The notes beneath the pieces were generated by a model, which saw only the letters and a program-made list of their open reading frames with translations, did not search any database and was not told where the DNA came from. The translations under genes and the position numbers were made by a program. A stretch of DNA of 64,000 nt, from assembly GCF_900167115.1 (NCBI RefSeq), contig NZ_FUXZ01000004.1, forward strand, positions 62,001 through 126,000, in the 5' to 3' direction. Numbering within the stretch: position 1 is the stretch's first letter; every line of letters begins with the position of its first letter. Below, one piece after another: positions 37,135 to 45,730 of this stretch. The DNA is from Eubacterium uniforme. Lineage in GTDB: Bacteria; Bacillota; Clostridia; Lachnospirales; Lachnospiraceae.

Positions 37135-38655
37135 CTATCCTATACTTCCAATCATCTCAAGTCTAATAAGATTATTCATTTCAATTGCATATTCAAGCGG
37201 AAGTTCCTTTGAAACATTATCAGCAAATCCACTGACAATCATGGCTCTAGCTTCCTCTTCTGCTATACCTCTGCTCATCAAATAAAAAATTGCATCATCC
37301 GATATTCTACCGATTTTAGCTTCGTGCCCAATATCAACATCATCGCATTTAACCTGCATAACCGGAATCGTATCACTTCTCGAAATATCATCAAGCATAA
37401 GGGATGCACAATCAACTGACGACTTTGCCCCCTTAGCATTTTCATTTATAACCACCGCACTTCTAAAGGTATTAATACCTCCACTTTTAGAAATGGACTT
37501 TGTATTTACCGCTGAAACAGTATTCTTTCCGCTATGAACAACCTTAAGTCCAGTATCCAAATTCTGCCCCTCACCAGCGAACGTTATTCCAGTAAATTCA
37601 ACTCTTGAATTATCACCTTTTAAAATGGTCATAGGATAAAGATAGGAAGTATGAGATCCAAACGATCCTGATACCCACTCCATAACTCCACCTTCTTCAA
37701 CAATTGCTCGCTTTGTATTTAGGTTATACATATTTTTAGACCAATTCTCGATTGTGGAATAACGAAGTCTAGCATTCTTTCCAACAAATAATTCAACTGC
37801 ACCTGCATGAAGATTAGCAACATTATATTTAGGTGCTGAACACCCCTCAATAAAATGCAAATCAGCTCCCTCATCCACTATAATAAGAGTATGTTCAAAC
37901 TGACCTGCTCCAGGAGCATTTAATCTAAAATAGGATTGCAAGGGAATTTCAACCTTCACACCCTTAGGTACATAAACAAAACTTCCACCTGACCAAACTG
38001 CTCCGTGAAGAGCAGCAAATTTATGATCCGACGGAGGTATTAACTTCATAAACCTTTCTTTAATCATGTCTTTGTAAGGCCCATAAAGCGCCGATTCTAT
38101 ATCCGTATAAATTACACCCTGTTTAGCAACTTCTTCCTTAACGTTATGATAAACAAGTTCTGAATCATACTGAGCACCTACGCCTGCTAGGGATTCTCTT
38201 TCAGCCTGAGGTATTCCAAGCCTTTCAAATGTATACTTTATATCCTCTGGCACATCTTCCCAGTCCGCACTCATTTTTACATCTTTAGGTCTAATATAAG
38301 TAACTATATTTTCCATATTTAAACCATCTATCGGCGGTCCCCAGTTAGACATTTCCATGTTATTGTATACATCTAACGACTTAAGCCTTAAGGTTTTCAT
38401 CCAATCTGGATCATTTTTTTCTTTCGAAATTTCCTCAACTATTTCCTTATTAAGTCCTTCATTAACCTGATATACATCCATATCCTTTATTTTAAAGTCA
38501 TAAAGGCTTCTATCTATATCTTCTACATAAGTTTTTTCTTTCTTACAGCTTTCTTTATCACTTATAATTACGTTTTCTTTACTTTCATTAGTATCATTTA
38601 TTCTTTTATTATCGTAATTATTTTCAGTTTCTCTAACCTTATCTATAACTTCCAT
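37135..38655 (-). CDS. sufB: SufB Fe-S scaffold protein
   Basis: A 506-residue SufB with the full family body: WMKTLRLKSLDVYNNM, the PPSDHKFAALHGAVWSGGSF block and the C-terminal EAKIGRISDDAIFYLMSRG. The first 50 residues before DIDRSLYDFK are an extra charged, low-complexity segment rich in Asn, Lys and Glu that is not part of typical SufB. I place the start at the ATG at 38655, three bases after GGTGGAG; the GTG at 38667 precedes it. The protein works with SufC and SufD in cluster assembly. The N-terminal extension has no known role. Confidence 0.94.
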   Translation of the reverse strand: MEVIDKVRETENNYDNKRINDTNESKENVIISDKESCKKEKTYVEDIDRSLYDFKIKDMDVYQVNEGLNKEIVEEISKEKNDPDWMKTLRLKSLDVYNNMEMSNWGPPIDGLNMENIVTYIRPKDVKMSADWEDVPEDIKYTFERLGIPQAERESLAGVGAQYDSELVYHNVKEEVAKQGVIYTDIESALYGPYKDMIKERFMKLIPPSDHKFAALHGAVWSGGSFVYVPKGVKVEIPLQSYFRLNAPGAGQFEHTLIIVDEGADLHFIEGCSAPKYNVANLHAGAVELFVGKNARLRYSTIENWSKNMYNLNTKRAIVEEGGVMEWVSGSFGSHTSYLYPMTILKGDNSRVEFTGITFAGEGQNLDTGLKVVHSGKNTVSAVNTKSISKSGGINTFRSAVVINENAKGAKSSVDCASLMLDDISRSDTIPVMQVKCDDVDIGHEAKIGRISDDAIFYLMSRGIAEEEARAMIVSGFADNVSKELPLEYAIEMNNLIRLEMIGSIG

Positions 38656-38698
38656 AATCTCCACCACTACTTATTCAATATAAACTAATATTTTTCAA

Positions 38699-39436
38699 CT
38701 ACAAATACTTCTCAAAACCTTCACTGTTTATCTCGTTAATAAGTGATTCATCACCGCTTTTAACAATCTCTCCATCCACTAATATATGAACAGCATCAAC
38801 CTTTAACGCTTCAAGTATTCTAGTACTATGAGTAATTATTATAAGAGCCCCATCATTATTTTCATGAAATGCCTTAACCCCATCGGAAACCACCTTAACA
38901 GCATCTATATCAAGCCCTGAATCAGTTTCATCTAAAATTGCCAACTTCGGCGATAACATAAGCATTTGTAATATTTCTGCCTTCTTTTTTTCTCCACCTG
39001 AAAACCCAACATTTAAATCCCTATCAGCATATGCCCTATCCATACTTAATTTATCCATATTACTGTCTAATTCTTTTCTAAATGTCATATATCTGCATTT
39101 GCTACCATTCTTAGCATCAACCGCACTCTTAATAAAATCAGCAAGTGTTATGCCAGGAATTTCAATTGGATTCTGAAAAGTTAGAAATATCCCAGCTTTT
39201 GCTCTCTTTTCAGTCTCTTCTTCTGTTATGTCCTCATCTTCAAATGTTATGCTACCACCCATCACTTCATATGATGGGCTGCCCATTATACAGCAACCTA
39301 ATGTTGATTTCCCTGCACCATTTGGTCCCATAATTACATGCGTTTCACCAGCACCAACCGACAATGTAACACCTTTAAGTATTTCATTATTCTTAATACC
39401 AGCATGTAAATTCTTAATTTCTAATGTCTTTCCCAT
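38699..39436 (-). CDS. sufC: SufC Fe-S assembly ATPase
   Basis: A 245-residue ABC-type ATPase without membrane partner. Walker A is MGPNGAGKST (about residues 36-45), signature FSGGEKKKAEIL, Walker B LAILDETDSGLDID and switch His in IITHS. The GGEKKK signature and DETDSGLD are specific for SufC. It energises the SufBD scaffold. First gene of the suf operon; the ATG follows GGAGGAAAAAAT. A promoter at 39534-39561 lies about 100 bases upstream. Confidence 0.95.
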   Translation of the reverse strand: MGKTLEIKNLHAGIKNNEILKGVTLSVGAGETHVIMGPNGAGKSTLGCCIMGSPSYEVMGGSITFEDEDITEEETEKRAKAGIFLTFQNPIEIPGITLADFIKSAVDAKNGSKCRYMTFRKELDSNMDKLSMDRAYADRDLNVGFSGGEKKKAEILQMLMLSPKLAILDETDSGLDIDAVKVVSDGVKAFHENNDGALIIITHSTRILEALKVDAVHILVDGEIVKSGDESLINEINSEGFEKYL

Positions 39437-39504
39437 ATTTTTTCCTCCAAATTATTTTTTACCCTCAGAAATATTAAATATCTAATCATATCCAAAGTTT
39501 TTCA

Positions 39505-39520
39505 GTTAGCGTATGCTAAC
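39505..39520. promoter_or_regulatory. GTTAGC palindrome near the suf transcription start
   Basis: GTTAGC-gtat-GCTAAC lies 14 bases beyond the predicted suf -10, within the first transcribed bases. It is a candidate operator or 5' hairpin. Confidence 0.45.
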
Positions 39521-39533
39521 AACCGTCCATTTT

Positions 39534-39561
39534 ATTATAATACAAAGCCCGAATGCTTCAA
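39534..39561 (-). promoter_or_regulatory. predicted sigma-A promoter of the suf operon
   Basis: On the minus strand TTGAAG, a 16-base spacer and a perfect TATAAT; start near 39527. Confidence 0.65.
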
Positions 39562-39652
39562 TTTAAATCCGCCTTTACGATAAACCTTATCAATTTATGA
39601 GAAATGCCATTTTCTCAATATGATATTTTTTATCAATTGCGCACTCTGACTG

Positions 39653-39680
39653 TTGAATTTTCCGTGCTATATGTTATACT
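39653..39680 (+). promoter_or_regulatory. predicted sigma-A promoter of trkA
   Basis: TTGAAT at 39653-39658, 16-base spacer, TATACT at 39675-39680; leader of about 88 bases. Confidence 0.7.
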
Positions 39681-39740
39681 TTACATTGGTTTATACCGTT
39701 TAGATATAAACTGTTTGGAAATGATTTATAGGAGCATGGA

Positions 39741-39758
39741 AGATTAGTATACTAATCT
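39741..39758. promoter_or_regulatory. 18-bp perfect palindrome before trkA
   Basis: AGATTAGTATACTAATCT is fully self-complementary and ends eight bases before the GGAGG of trkA. It could be an operator or a hairpin affecting translation. Its TTAGTAT core recurs before nifS and an ABC permease gene. Confidence 0.5.
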
Positions 39759-39774
39759 TTGAAATGGAGGAAAT

Positions 39775-41193
39775 ATGTCAATTATAGGAAATCCTATTTC
39801 TAGCATCACTGGTGCTAATAAGAAAAAAGGATTAAATATTATTATTGTGGGCTGTGGTAAAGTTGGTTCAGCACTTATCAAACAGCTTGACAAAGAAGGC
39901 CACGAAATAACTGTAATTGATCAGAACGCAAGTCGTGTTTCTGAAATTACAAATCAATATGATATTATGGGAGTTGTTGGGAACGGTGCAAGTTATTCAG
40001 TTCAAATGGAAGCTAACATTCAAGCTGCCGACTTAATAATCGCAGTTACAGCTAGTGATGAACTTAACCTCTTATGTTGCACAATCGCAAAGCGTACTTC
40101 GGAATGTGCTGCTATTGCTAGAGTACGTACTCCTGATTATAGTAGGGAAGCTGATTATTTAAAAGAAAAATTAGGTTTGGCTATGATTATCAATCCAGAA
40201 CTTCTTGCAGCTAATGAAATGGCTCGTATATTATACTTACCAACTGCTCTTGAAGTTAATGCATTTGCTGATAATCATGTAGAACTTGTAAAATTCAAGA
40301 TTCCAGAAGGAAATATTCTTACAAATAAAGCAATTAAGGACTTAAGTCCTTCAGTTATTAATAGCGACGTTCTTATATGTGTCGTTGAAAGAGATGGCGA
40401 AGTATTCATCCCTTATGGTAATTTCGTATTAAGAGCTAAAGATACGATTTCATTTGCTTCAACTAAAAAGAATACTTTAGAGTTCTTACACAAAGTTGGT
40501 TTTAATACTAACCAGGTTGAAGATACAATTATCATCGGTGGTGGTACTGAAACTTATTATCTTGCAAGTTTACTATTATCAAAAGGTATTCAAGTTAAAA
40601 TTATAGAAATCGACAGGGCTAGATGTGAGGAACTTACTTCTCTTCTTCCAAAGGCAATCATCATAAATGGTGACGGAACTGACGAAGACTTACTTAGAGA
40701 AGAAGGTATTGAGAATAGCGAGTCAGTTGTTCCTCTTACAGGTATTGATGAAGAGAACATCATTCTTACTCTTTATGCCAACCAAGTTTCACACGCTAAG
40801 GTTATTACAAAGATTGATAGAACCAACTTCAGACAGGTTATTAAAACACTTGACCTTGATAGCGTAATCTTCCCTCAGTATTTAACATGCGAGAAGATAA
40901 TCGCATATGTAAGAGCCAAGCAAAATTCCATGGGTTGTGACATTGAAACACTTTACCATCTTTTCGATGATAAGGTTGAAGCTATCGAATTTAAGATTGA
41001 TCAGGAATCTGCAGTAACTAATACACCTATTATGGACCTTAAATTAAAGAAAGATTTACTAATCTGCTTTATTCACAGAAACGGCAAGGTTATCACACCA
41101 AGCGGTTCAGATGAAATCAAAGTTGGCGATACAGTAATGATTGTAACTACAAATACAGGATTTAATGATATTTTAGACATCTTAGATAAATAA
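39775..41193 (+). CDS. trkA: Trk potassium uptake regulator TrkA
   Basis: A 472-residue peripheral membrane protein with two RCK units. Each has a nucleotide-binding Rossmann domain (first at about 20-140 with IIVGCGKVGSALIKQL, second at about 240-370 with IIIGGGTETYYLASLL) and a C-terminal TrkA-C domain (about 155-235 and 390-470). NAD(H) or ATP binding gates the partner TrkH, encoded 61 bases downstream. The acidic ends of the ribose-binding strands (VIDQN and IIEID) are present. The start at 39775 follows GGAGG and leaves an unusual 17-residue extension before the first strand. Confidence 0.95.
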   Translation: MSIIGNPISSITGANKKKGLNIIIVGCGKVGSALIKQLDKEGHEITVIDQNASRVSEITNQYDIMGVVGNGASYSVQMEANIQAADLIIAVTASDELNLLCCTIAKRTSECAAIARVRTPDYSREADYLKEKLGLAMIINPELLAANEMARILYLPTALEVNAFADNHVELVKFKIPEGNILTNKAIKDLSPSVINSDVLICVVERDGEVFIPYGNFVLRAKDTISFASTKKNTLEFLHKVGFNTNQVEDTIIIGGGTETYYLASLLLSKGIQVKIIEIDRARCEELTSLLPKAIIINGDGTDEDLLREEGIENSESVVPLTGIDEENIILTLYANQVSHAKVITKIDRTNFRQVIKTLDLDSVIFPQYLTCEKIIAYVRAKQNSMGCDIETLYHLFDDKVEAIEFKIDQESAVTNTPIMDLKLKKDLLICFIHRNGKVITPSGSDEIKVGDTVMIVTTNTGFNDILDILDK

Positions 41194-41254
41194 CATTATA
41201 CGTTTTAGATAGTATCAAAATGAAAATATCAATTTCATAATTTAGGGGTATGAT

Positions 41255-42715
41255 ATGAACGTCTCAATGGTTAGATATTTTTTAGGTAAAGTAATAGCTA
41301 TAGTTGGAATCTTAATGTTACTTCCATTTGCTGTTGCACTTATCTATAAAGAACATAACGGAATATATTTTCTTATAGTTGCATTATCATGTGTTGCCTT
41401 AGGTGAGATAATGTCCTTAAAGAAAGTTAAAAACAACGCATTTGGATTAAAAGAAGGTTGTATCGCAACAGGTCTTTCATGGATTGCACTTTCAGTTTTT
41501 GGTTGCCTTCCATTCGTCCTTAGTGAGCAAATACCATCTTTTACAGATGCACTTTTTGAAACTGTATCAGGTTTTACAACAACTGGTGCAAGTATATTAT
41601 CAGATGTTGAACATCTTGATAAATGCATGATTTTCTGGAGAAGTTTCACTCACTGGATTGGTGGTATGGGTGTTCTAGTATTTTTATTAGCAATCATCCC
41701 TTCAACTGGTGGTTCTAACTTAAATCTTATGAAAGCAGAAAGTCCAGGACCATCTGTTGGAAAACTTGTTCCTAAAATTAAAACTTCTGCAATGTTACTT
41801 TATAAAATATACATTGGTATAACAATTACAGAAATCATTTTCTTATTATTCGGTGGATTTGATTTATTTGAAGCAGCTACAATGTCATTCGGCACAGCCG
41901 GCACTGGTGGTTTTGGTATATTAAATGATAGTTGTGTAAGTTATAACATCTACTGCCAATGGGTACTCACAATCTTTATGATACTCTTTGGTATAAACTT
42001 TAACTTCTACTTCTTTATGCTATTTAAGCAATTTAAAAAAGCTCTTGGAATGGAAGAAGTTAAATACTATTTGTTCATTATAATTGGTTCAATCGCTATG
42101 ATTACAGCTAACATCTACCATATGTGTGCAGATATTGGAGATGCAATTTCAAAATCAGCATTTCAAGTTGCATCAATCATTACTACTACTGGTTTTTCAA
42201 GCACAGACTTTGACAAATGGCCTACATTCAGTAAGACACTTCTAGTTTGTCTTATGTTCTGTGGTGCATGTGCTGGTAGCACAGGTGGTGGTATTAAAGT
42301 ATCAAGATTAATAACATGGGCACGTACCGTGTTAAAAGAACTAAATTCATATATTCACCCTCGTGGTATTAAAAAGGTTCGTGTTGATGGTAAGATTGTT
42401 GAACATGAAGTTATTCGTTCAATCAATGTTTACTATGCTACATTTACAAGTGTATTTGTTTTATCCCTTCTCTTAGTTTCACTTGAAAACTATGATTTTA
42501 CAACAAATTTCACTGCTGTAGCAGCAACAATTAATAATATCGGACCTGGTCTTAGTTTAGTTGGACCAACTTGTAACTTTGGTTTCTTTAATGCTTTTTC
42601 AAAGTATGTATTTATCTTTGATATGCTTGCAGGAAGACTTGAGCTTTTCCCTATGTTAATGCTCTTCCACCCTGCAGTATATAAGGATTTATTCAAAAGC
42701 ATTAAGAAACATTAA
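41255..42715 (+). CDS. trkH: Trk potassium uptake channel TrkH
   Basis: A 486-residue ion channel of the SKT family. It contains four degenerate pore loops, including GFTTTGASIL, GTAGTGGFG and TTTGFSSTDF, whose glycines line the selectivity filter. About ten to twelve membrane segments are seen. It imports potassium together with the TrkA ring encoded upstream. Length is normal. No terminator was found directly after; the following 500 bases are AT-rich repeats. Confidence 0.95.
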   Translation: MNVSMVRYFLGKVIAIVGILMLLPFAVALIYKEHNGIYFLIVALSCVALGEIMSLKKVKNNAFGLKEGCIATGLSWIALSVFGCLPFVLSEQIPSFTDALFETVSGFTTTGASILSDVEHLDKCMIFWRSFTHWIGGMGVLVFLLAIIPSTGGSNLNLMKAESPGPSVGKLVPKIKTSAMLLYKIYIGITITEIIFLLFGGFDLFEAATMSFGTAGTGGFGILNDSCVSYNIYCQWVLTIFMILFGINFNFYFFMLFKQFKKALGMEEVKYYLFIIIGSIAMITANIYHMCADIGDAISKSAFQVASIITTTGFSSTDFDKWPTFSKTLLVCLMFCGACAGSTGGGIKVSRLITWARTVLKELNSYIHPRGIKKVRVDGKIVEHEVIRSINVYYATFTSVFVLSLLLVSLENYDFTTNFTAVAATINNIGPGLSLVGPTCNFGFFNAFSKYVFIFDMLAGRLELFPMLMLFHPAVYKDLFKSIKKH

Positions 42716-42871
42716 AGGATAAACATAATTAATATATATTCAGTCAATGTTATATTATAAGCAACTTGGTATAATTCTCATCTATAGCAGATTACTAATA
42801 TAAAATATTATAATTTATCTGGGAAATGTGTTATTATACCTAAATGTTATTAATATAACTTTTAATCACTG

Positions 42872-43075
42872 TGATATTACAATTCAATAGTTTGATATTA
42901 TTATTTGATTATATGGTATAGATTTGATCAATATGATATTTCTATTTAGTTAAATGGTATAGATTTAATTAATTCGATATTTCTATTTAGTTATAGAATA
43001 TTGCTTTGATAATATGATAGTTATATTCAGTTATACAGTATTGCTTAGATTAATATGATATTATTATTTAGTTAT
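42872..43075 (+). repeat. degenerate 41-bp AT-rich tandem repeat, about five copies
   Basis: Units align at 41-base spacing around the core GATATTTCTATTTAGTTA. For example, ATGGTATAGATTT recurs at 42913 and 42954, and TATTGCTT variants appear in the next two units. Copies differ by several substitutions, so the array is old. Confidence 0.75.
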
Positions 43076-43173
43076 AGATTTTTAGTTTTAAAATTTTTAT
43101 GAAAAACATACAACATAAATTACTGTAGAATATAATTCAATATTCATACATCAAGATAGTAAAAGCAATTAAG

Positions 43174-43192
43174 TTAGTATCAATATACTACT
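43174..43192. promoter_or_regulatory. TTAGTATCAATATACTACT motif upstream of nifS
   Basis: A 19-base sequence with TAGTAT-caat-ATACTA dyad symmetry, 36 bases before the nifS start. An identical copy lies at 50377-50395. Possibly a shared regulator site. Confidence 0.45.
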
Positions 43193-43227
43193 TACTATAT
43201 AAATTTATAAAACAAAAGAGGTATATT

Positions 43228-44412
43228 ATGAGTAAATTGATTTACATGGACAATGCAGCTACTACTAAGGTTTTACCAGAAGTTGTAGATACTATGCTTC
43301 CATATTTTACAGAAAAATACGGCAACCCATCAGCAATTTACACATTTGCTGAACAGGTGTCAAAGGATGTTGCCACAGCACGTGAAACACTCGCAGGTGT
43401 TATCGGTGCAAAGGTTGAGGAGATTTACTTTACAGGCGGTGGTAGCGAGTCTGATAACTGGGCTTTAAAAGCTACTGTTGAGGCTTATAAAAATAAGGGA
43501 AATCATATCATAACAAGCAAGATTGAACATCATGCGATTTTACATACATGCGCTTGGCTCGAAAAACAAGGTGTTGAGGTTACTTACCTTGATGTTGATG
43601 AAAACGGTCTTGTAAAAATTGAAGATTTAAAGAAGGCTATCAAGCCTACAACAATCCTCATCTCAATTATGACAGCTAACAATGAGATTGGTACAATTGA
43701 ACCTATCAAGGAAATTGGCGCCATTGCTAAAGAGAATGGAATCTTATTCCATACTGATGCTGTTCAGGCATTTGGTCATATTCCAATCAATGTTGATGAG
43801 ATGAATATCGACATGCTTTCAGCAAGTGGTCATAAGATTAACGGTCCAAAGGGTATCGGTCTTATGTACATTAGAAAGGGTGTTAAGATTAAATCATTCA
43901 TCCACGGTGGAGCTCAGGAACGTAACAGAAGAGCTGGTACTCACAACGTTCCAGGTATCATTGGATTTGCTAAAGCTGCTGAAATTGCAGTTGCAAAAAT
44001 GGATGAAAGAATTGCTTATGAAACAAAAATCAGAGATCACATCATAAAGAGAATTGAAGATGAAATTCCTTACGTTAAAATTAATGGTGACAGAGTTAAA
44101 CGCCTTCCTAATAACGTTAATGTATGCTTTAGATTTATCGAAGGTGAGTCAATGCTTATTCTTCTTGCACAACAAGGCATTTGCGGCTCAAGTGGATCAG
44201 CTTGTACTTCAGGCTCTTTAGATCCATCACATGTTCTTCTTGCAATCGGACTTCCACATGAGATTGCTCATGGTTCACTTCGTCTCTCAATTTCCGATGA
44301 AACAACTAAAGAAGAAGCAGATTTCGTTGTTGACGAACTCAAGAAGATTATAGAAAGACTTCGTAGCATGTCTCCACTTTATGAGGATTTTGTTAAGAAG
44401 CAGAATAAGTAA
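43228..44412 (+). CDS. nifS: NifS/IscS-type cysteine desulfurase
   Basis: A 394-residue group I cysteine desulfurase. PLP is held by SKIEHHAIL and the lysine of SASGHKINGPKGIG (about residue 202). The active cysteine is in the long flexible loop GICGSSGSACTSGS typical of type I enzymes, which hand sulfur to a U-type scaffold. The adjacent gene encodes that scaffold. A complete suf operon is also present at 34.4-39.4 kb, so the cell has two cluster-building routes. The start follows GAGG; leader and spacer are AT-rich repeats. Confidence 0.94.
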   Translation: MSKLIYMDNAATTKVLPEVVDTMLPYFTEKYGNPSAIYTFAEQVSKDVATARETLAGVIGAKVEEIYFTGGGSESDNWALKATVEAYKNKGNHIITSKIEHHAILHTCAWLEKQGVEVTYLDVDENGLVKIEDLKKAIKPTTILISIMTANNEIGTIEPIKEIGAIAKENGILFHTDAVQAFGHIPINVDEMNIDMLSASGHKINGPKGIGLMYIRKGVKIKSFIHGGAQERNRRAGTHNVPGIIGFAKAAEIAVAKMDERIAYETKIRDHIIKRIEDEIPYVKINGDRVKRLPNNVNVCFRFIEGESMLILLAQQGICGSSGSACTSGSLDPSHVLLAIGLPHEIAHGSLRLSISDETTKEEADFVVDELKKIIERLRSMSPLYEDFVKKQNK

Positions 44413-44702
44413 ATGTTTTAATAATCTGAATATACTAAGTTGATAAAATATGATTTAGATATTGAGTTAATATTATATGATTTGTAATTAAATAATTCAG
44501 ATATCGAATTAATATTATTTTTGAGATATTAAATTAATGTAATACAATTTAGATACTAGATTAATAAAACTAATTTGGATTTTGAGTTAATATAATTTGA
44601 ATTTTAAATTAATATAAATTATTTAGATATTTGTTTAATATAATTTATATGTTTAATTAATCATTTTATTTAAAAATAGATTTAGAAAGTTAGGTATAGA
44701 TT
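44413..44702 (+). repeat. degenerate 25-27 bp AT-rich repeats between nifS and nifU
   Basis: The whole 290-base gap is built of about nine decayed units around TTTAGATATTGAGTTAATATAA. Clear copies lie near 44450, 44530, 44550, 44575 and 44620. No hairpin with U-run or promoter was evident. The unit differs from the 41-bp repeat before nifS but has the same AT-rich style. Confidence 0.75.
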
Positions 44703-45140
44703 ATGTACAGTGAAAAAGTTATGGATCATTTCTCAAACCCTAGAAACGTTGGAGAAATGGAAAACCCAAGTGGTGTTGGAACAGTTGGTAATGCAAAATG
44801 TGGAGATATCATGAGAATGTATCTCGACATTGATGAAAATGGTGTAATCAAAGAGGCCAAATTCAAAACATTTGGTTGTGGTGCTGCAGTTGCTACAAGT
44901 AGTATGGCAACAGAACTTGTTAAAGGCAAAACAATTCAGGAAGCTTTGGAAGTTACAAACAAAGCAGTTATGGAAGCTTTAGATGGTCTTCCACCAGTTA
45001 AGGTTCACTGCTCACTTCTTGCAGAAGAAGCAATCCACGCAGCTCTTTGGGATTACGCTCAGAAGAACAATATCAAAATCGAAGGTTTAAAACCTCCTGT
45101 AAATGATATTGAAGAACTTGAGGAAGAGGAAGAATATTAA
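44703..45140 (+). CDS. nifU: NifU-like (IscU-type) iron-sulfur scaffold
   Basis: A 145-residue NifU/IscU N-type scaffold. The three cluster-binding cysteines are in NAKCGDIMRMYL, FGCGAAVATSS and VHCSLLAEEA. It accepts sulfur from the desulfurase encoded upstream and builds 2Fe-2S clusters. A short acidic tail (EELEEEEEY) follows the conserved part. It is distinct from SufU at 34421, lacking the glutamate-rich insertion. The gap to nifS is 290 bases of repeats, longer than normal for partners, so separate transcription is possible. Confidence 0.94.
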   Translation: MYSEKVMDHFSNPRNVGEMENPSGVGTVGNAKCGDIMRMYLDIDENGVIKEAKFKTFGCGAAVATSSMATELVKGKTIQEALEVTNKAVMEALDGLPPVKVHCSLLAEEAIHAALWDYAQKNNIKIEGLKPPVNDIEELEEEEEY

Positions 45141-45165
45141 TATAAACATTACTAGGAGTATTAAT

Positions 45166-45645
45166 ATGAGTAAAGTATTAGTTGCATATTTTAGTGCTAG
45201 TGGAGTTACTGCTGCTCTATCAAAGAGACTCGCAGATTCCATAGGTGCAGATTTATTTGAGATTAAGCCACAAGTTACATATACAGATGCAGATTTAGAT
45301 TGGCGCGATAAACAAAGCAGAAGTTCAGTTGAAATGGCAGATAAAAGTTCAAGACCAGCAATTTCAGAAAAAGTAGATAATATTGAACAGTATAGCACAG
45401 TTTATGTTGGCTTCCCTGTTTGGTGGTATAGAGAACCTTCAATAATTGATACATTTATTGAATCACATGATTTTAAAGGAATCACTATTGTTCCATTTGC
45501 CACATCAGGAGGTAGCGACATTGGAGATTCATATAAGAACATCCAGGAACTTGCGCCAGGAAGTACTGTTGTACAAGGCAAACGATTTGATAAAGATGCT
45601 TCTGCACAAGAATTAAAGACTTGGGCAGCACAGTGGATAAAATAA
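45166..45645 (+). CDS. flavodoxin
   Basis: A 159-residue flavodoxin-like protein. FMN phosphate is bound by YFSASGVTAALSKRLAD at the N terminus, YVGFPVWWYREPSIIDTFIE lines the isoalloxazine and FATSGGSDIGDSY completes the site. This is the flavodoxin_4 type, often annotated as an NAD(P)H-dependent oxidoreductase or electron carrier. It lies 25 bases after nifU with its own AGGAG and could supply electrons for cluster assembly, by inference. The ATG at 45166 is chosen over in-frame starts inside nifU because of that ribosome site. Confidence 0.88.
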   Translation: MSKVLVAYFSASGVTAALSKRLADSIGADLFEIKPQVTYTDADLDWRDKQSRSSVEMADKSSRPAISEKVDNIEQYSTVYVGFPVWWYREPSIIDTFIESHDFKGITIVPFATSGGSDIGDSYKNIQELAPGSTVVQGKRFDKDASAQELKTWAAQWIK

Positions 45646-45679
45646 AAAAATGAACACAGCAATGTGTTCATTTTTTATT
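45646..45679 (+). terminator. intrinsic terminator of the nifU-flavodoxin unit
   Basis: AAAAAATGAACACA pairs with TGTGTTCATTTTTT around four bases directly after the stop; potentially bidirectional. Confidence 0.93.
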
Positions 45680-45730
45680 TTATCCACTTGTTATTAACTT
45701 GGTTTTTATTTACTTGCTTTTTTATGGTTT

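Larger units (their letters stand above)
39437..39774. other. divergent control region between suf and trk operons
   Basis: 338 bases without a gene. It holds divergent sigma-A promoters for sufC and trkA, a small palindrome just after the suf start site and another just before the trkA ribosome site. I looked for c-di-AMP (ydaO-type) and other riboswitch cores and did not recognise one. Confidence 0.7.
42716..43227. other. AT-rich spacer between trkH and nifS
   Basis: 512 bases without a gene. The middle is a degenerate tandem repeat (42872-43075); the end carries the TTAGTAT motif and the nifS ribosome site. Confidence 0.8.

Noticed and set aside
39681-39774. c-di-AMP (ydaO) riboswitch before trkA.
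   Set aside because: The leader is only about 88 bases and lacks the conserved cores of that class; only a small palindrome is visible.
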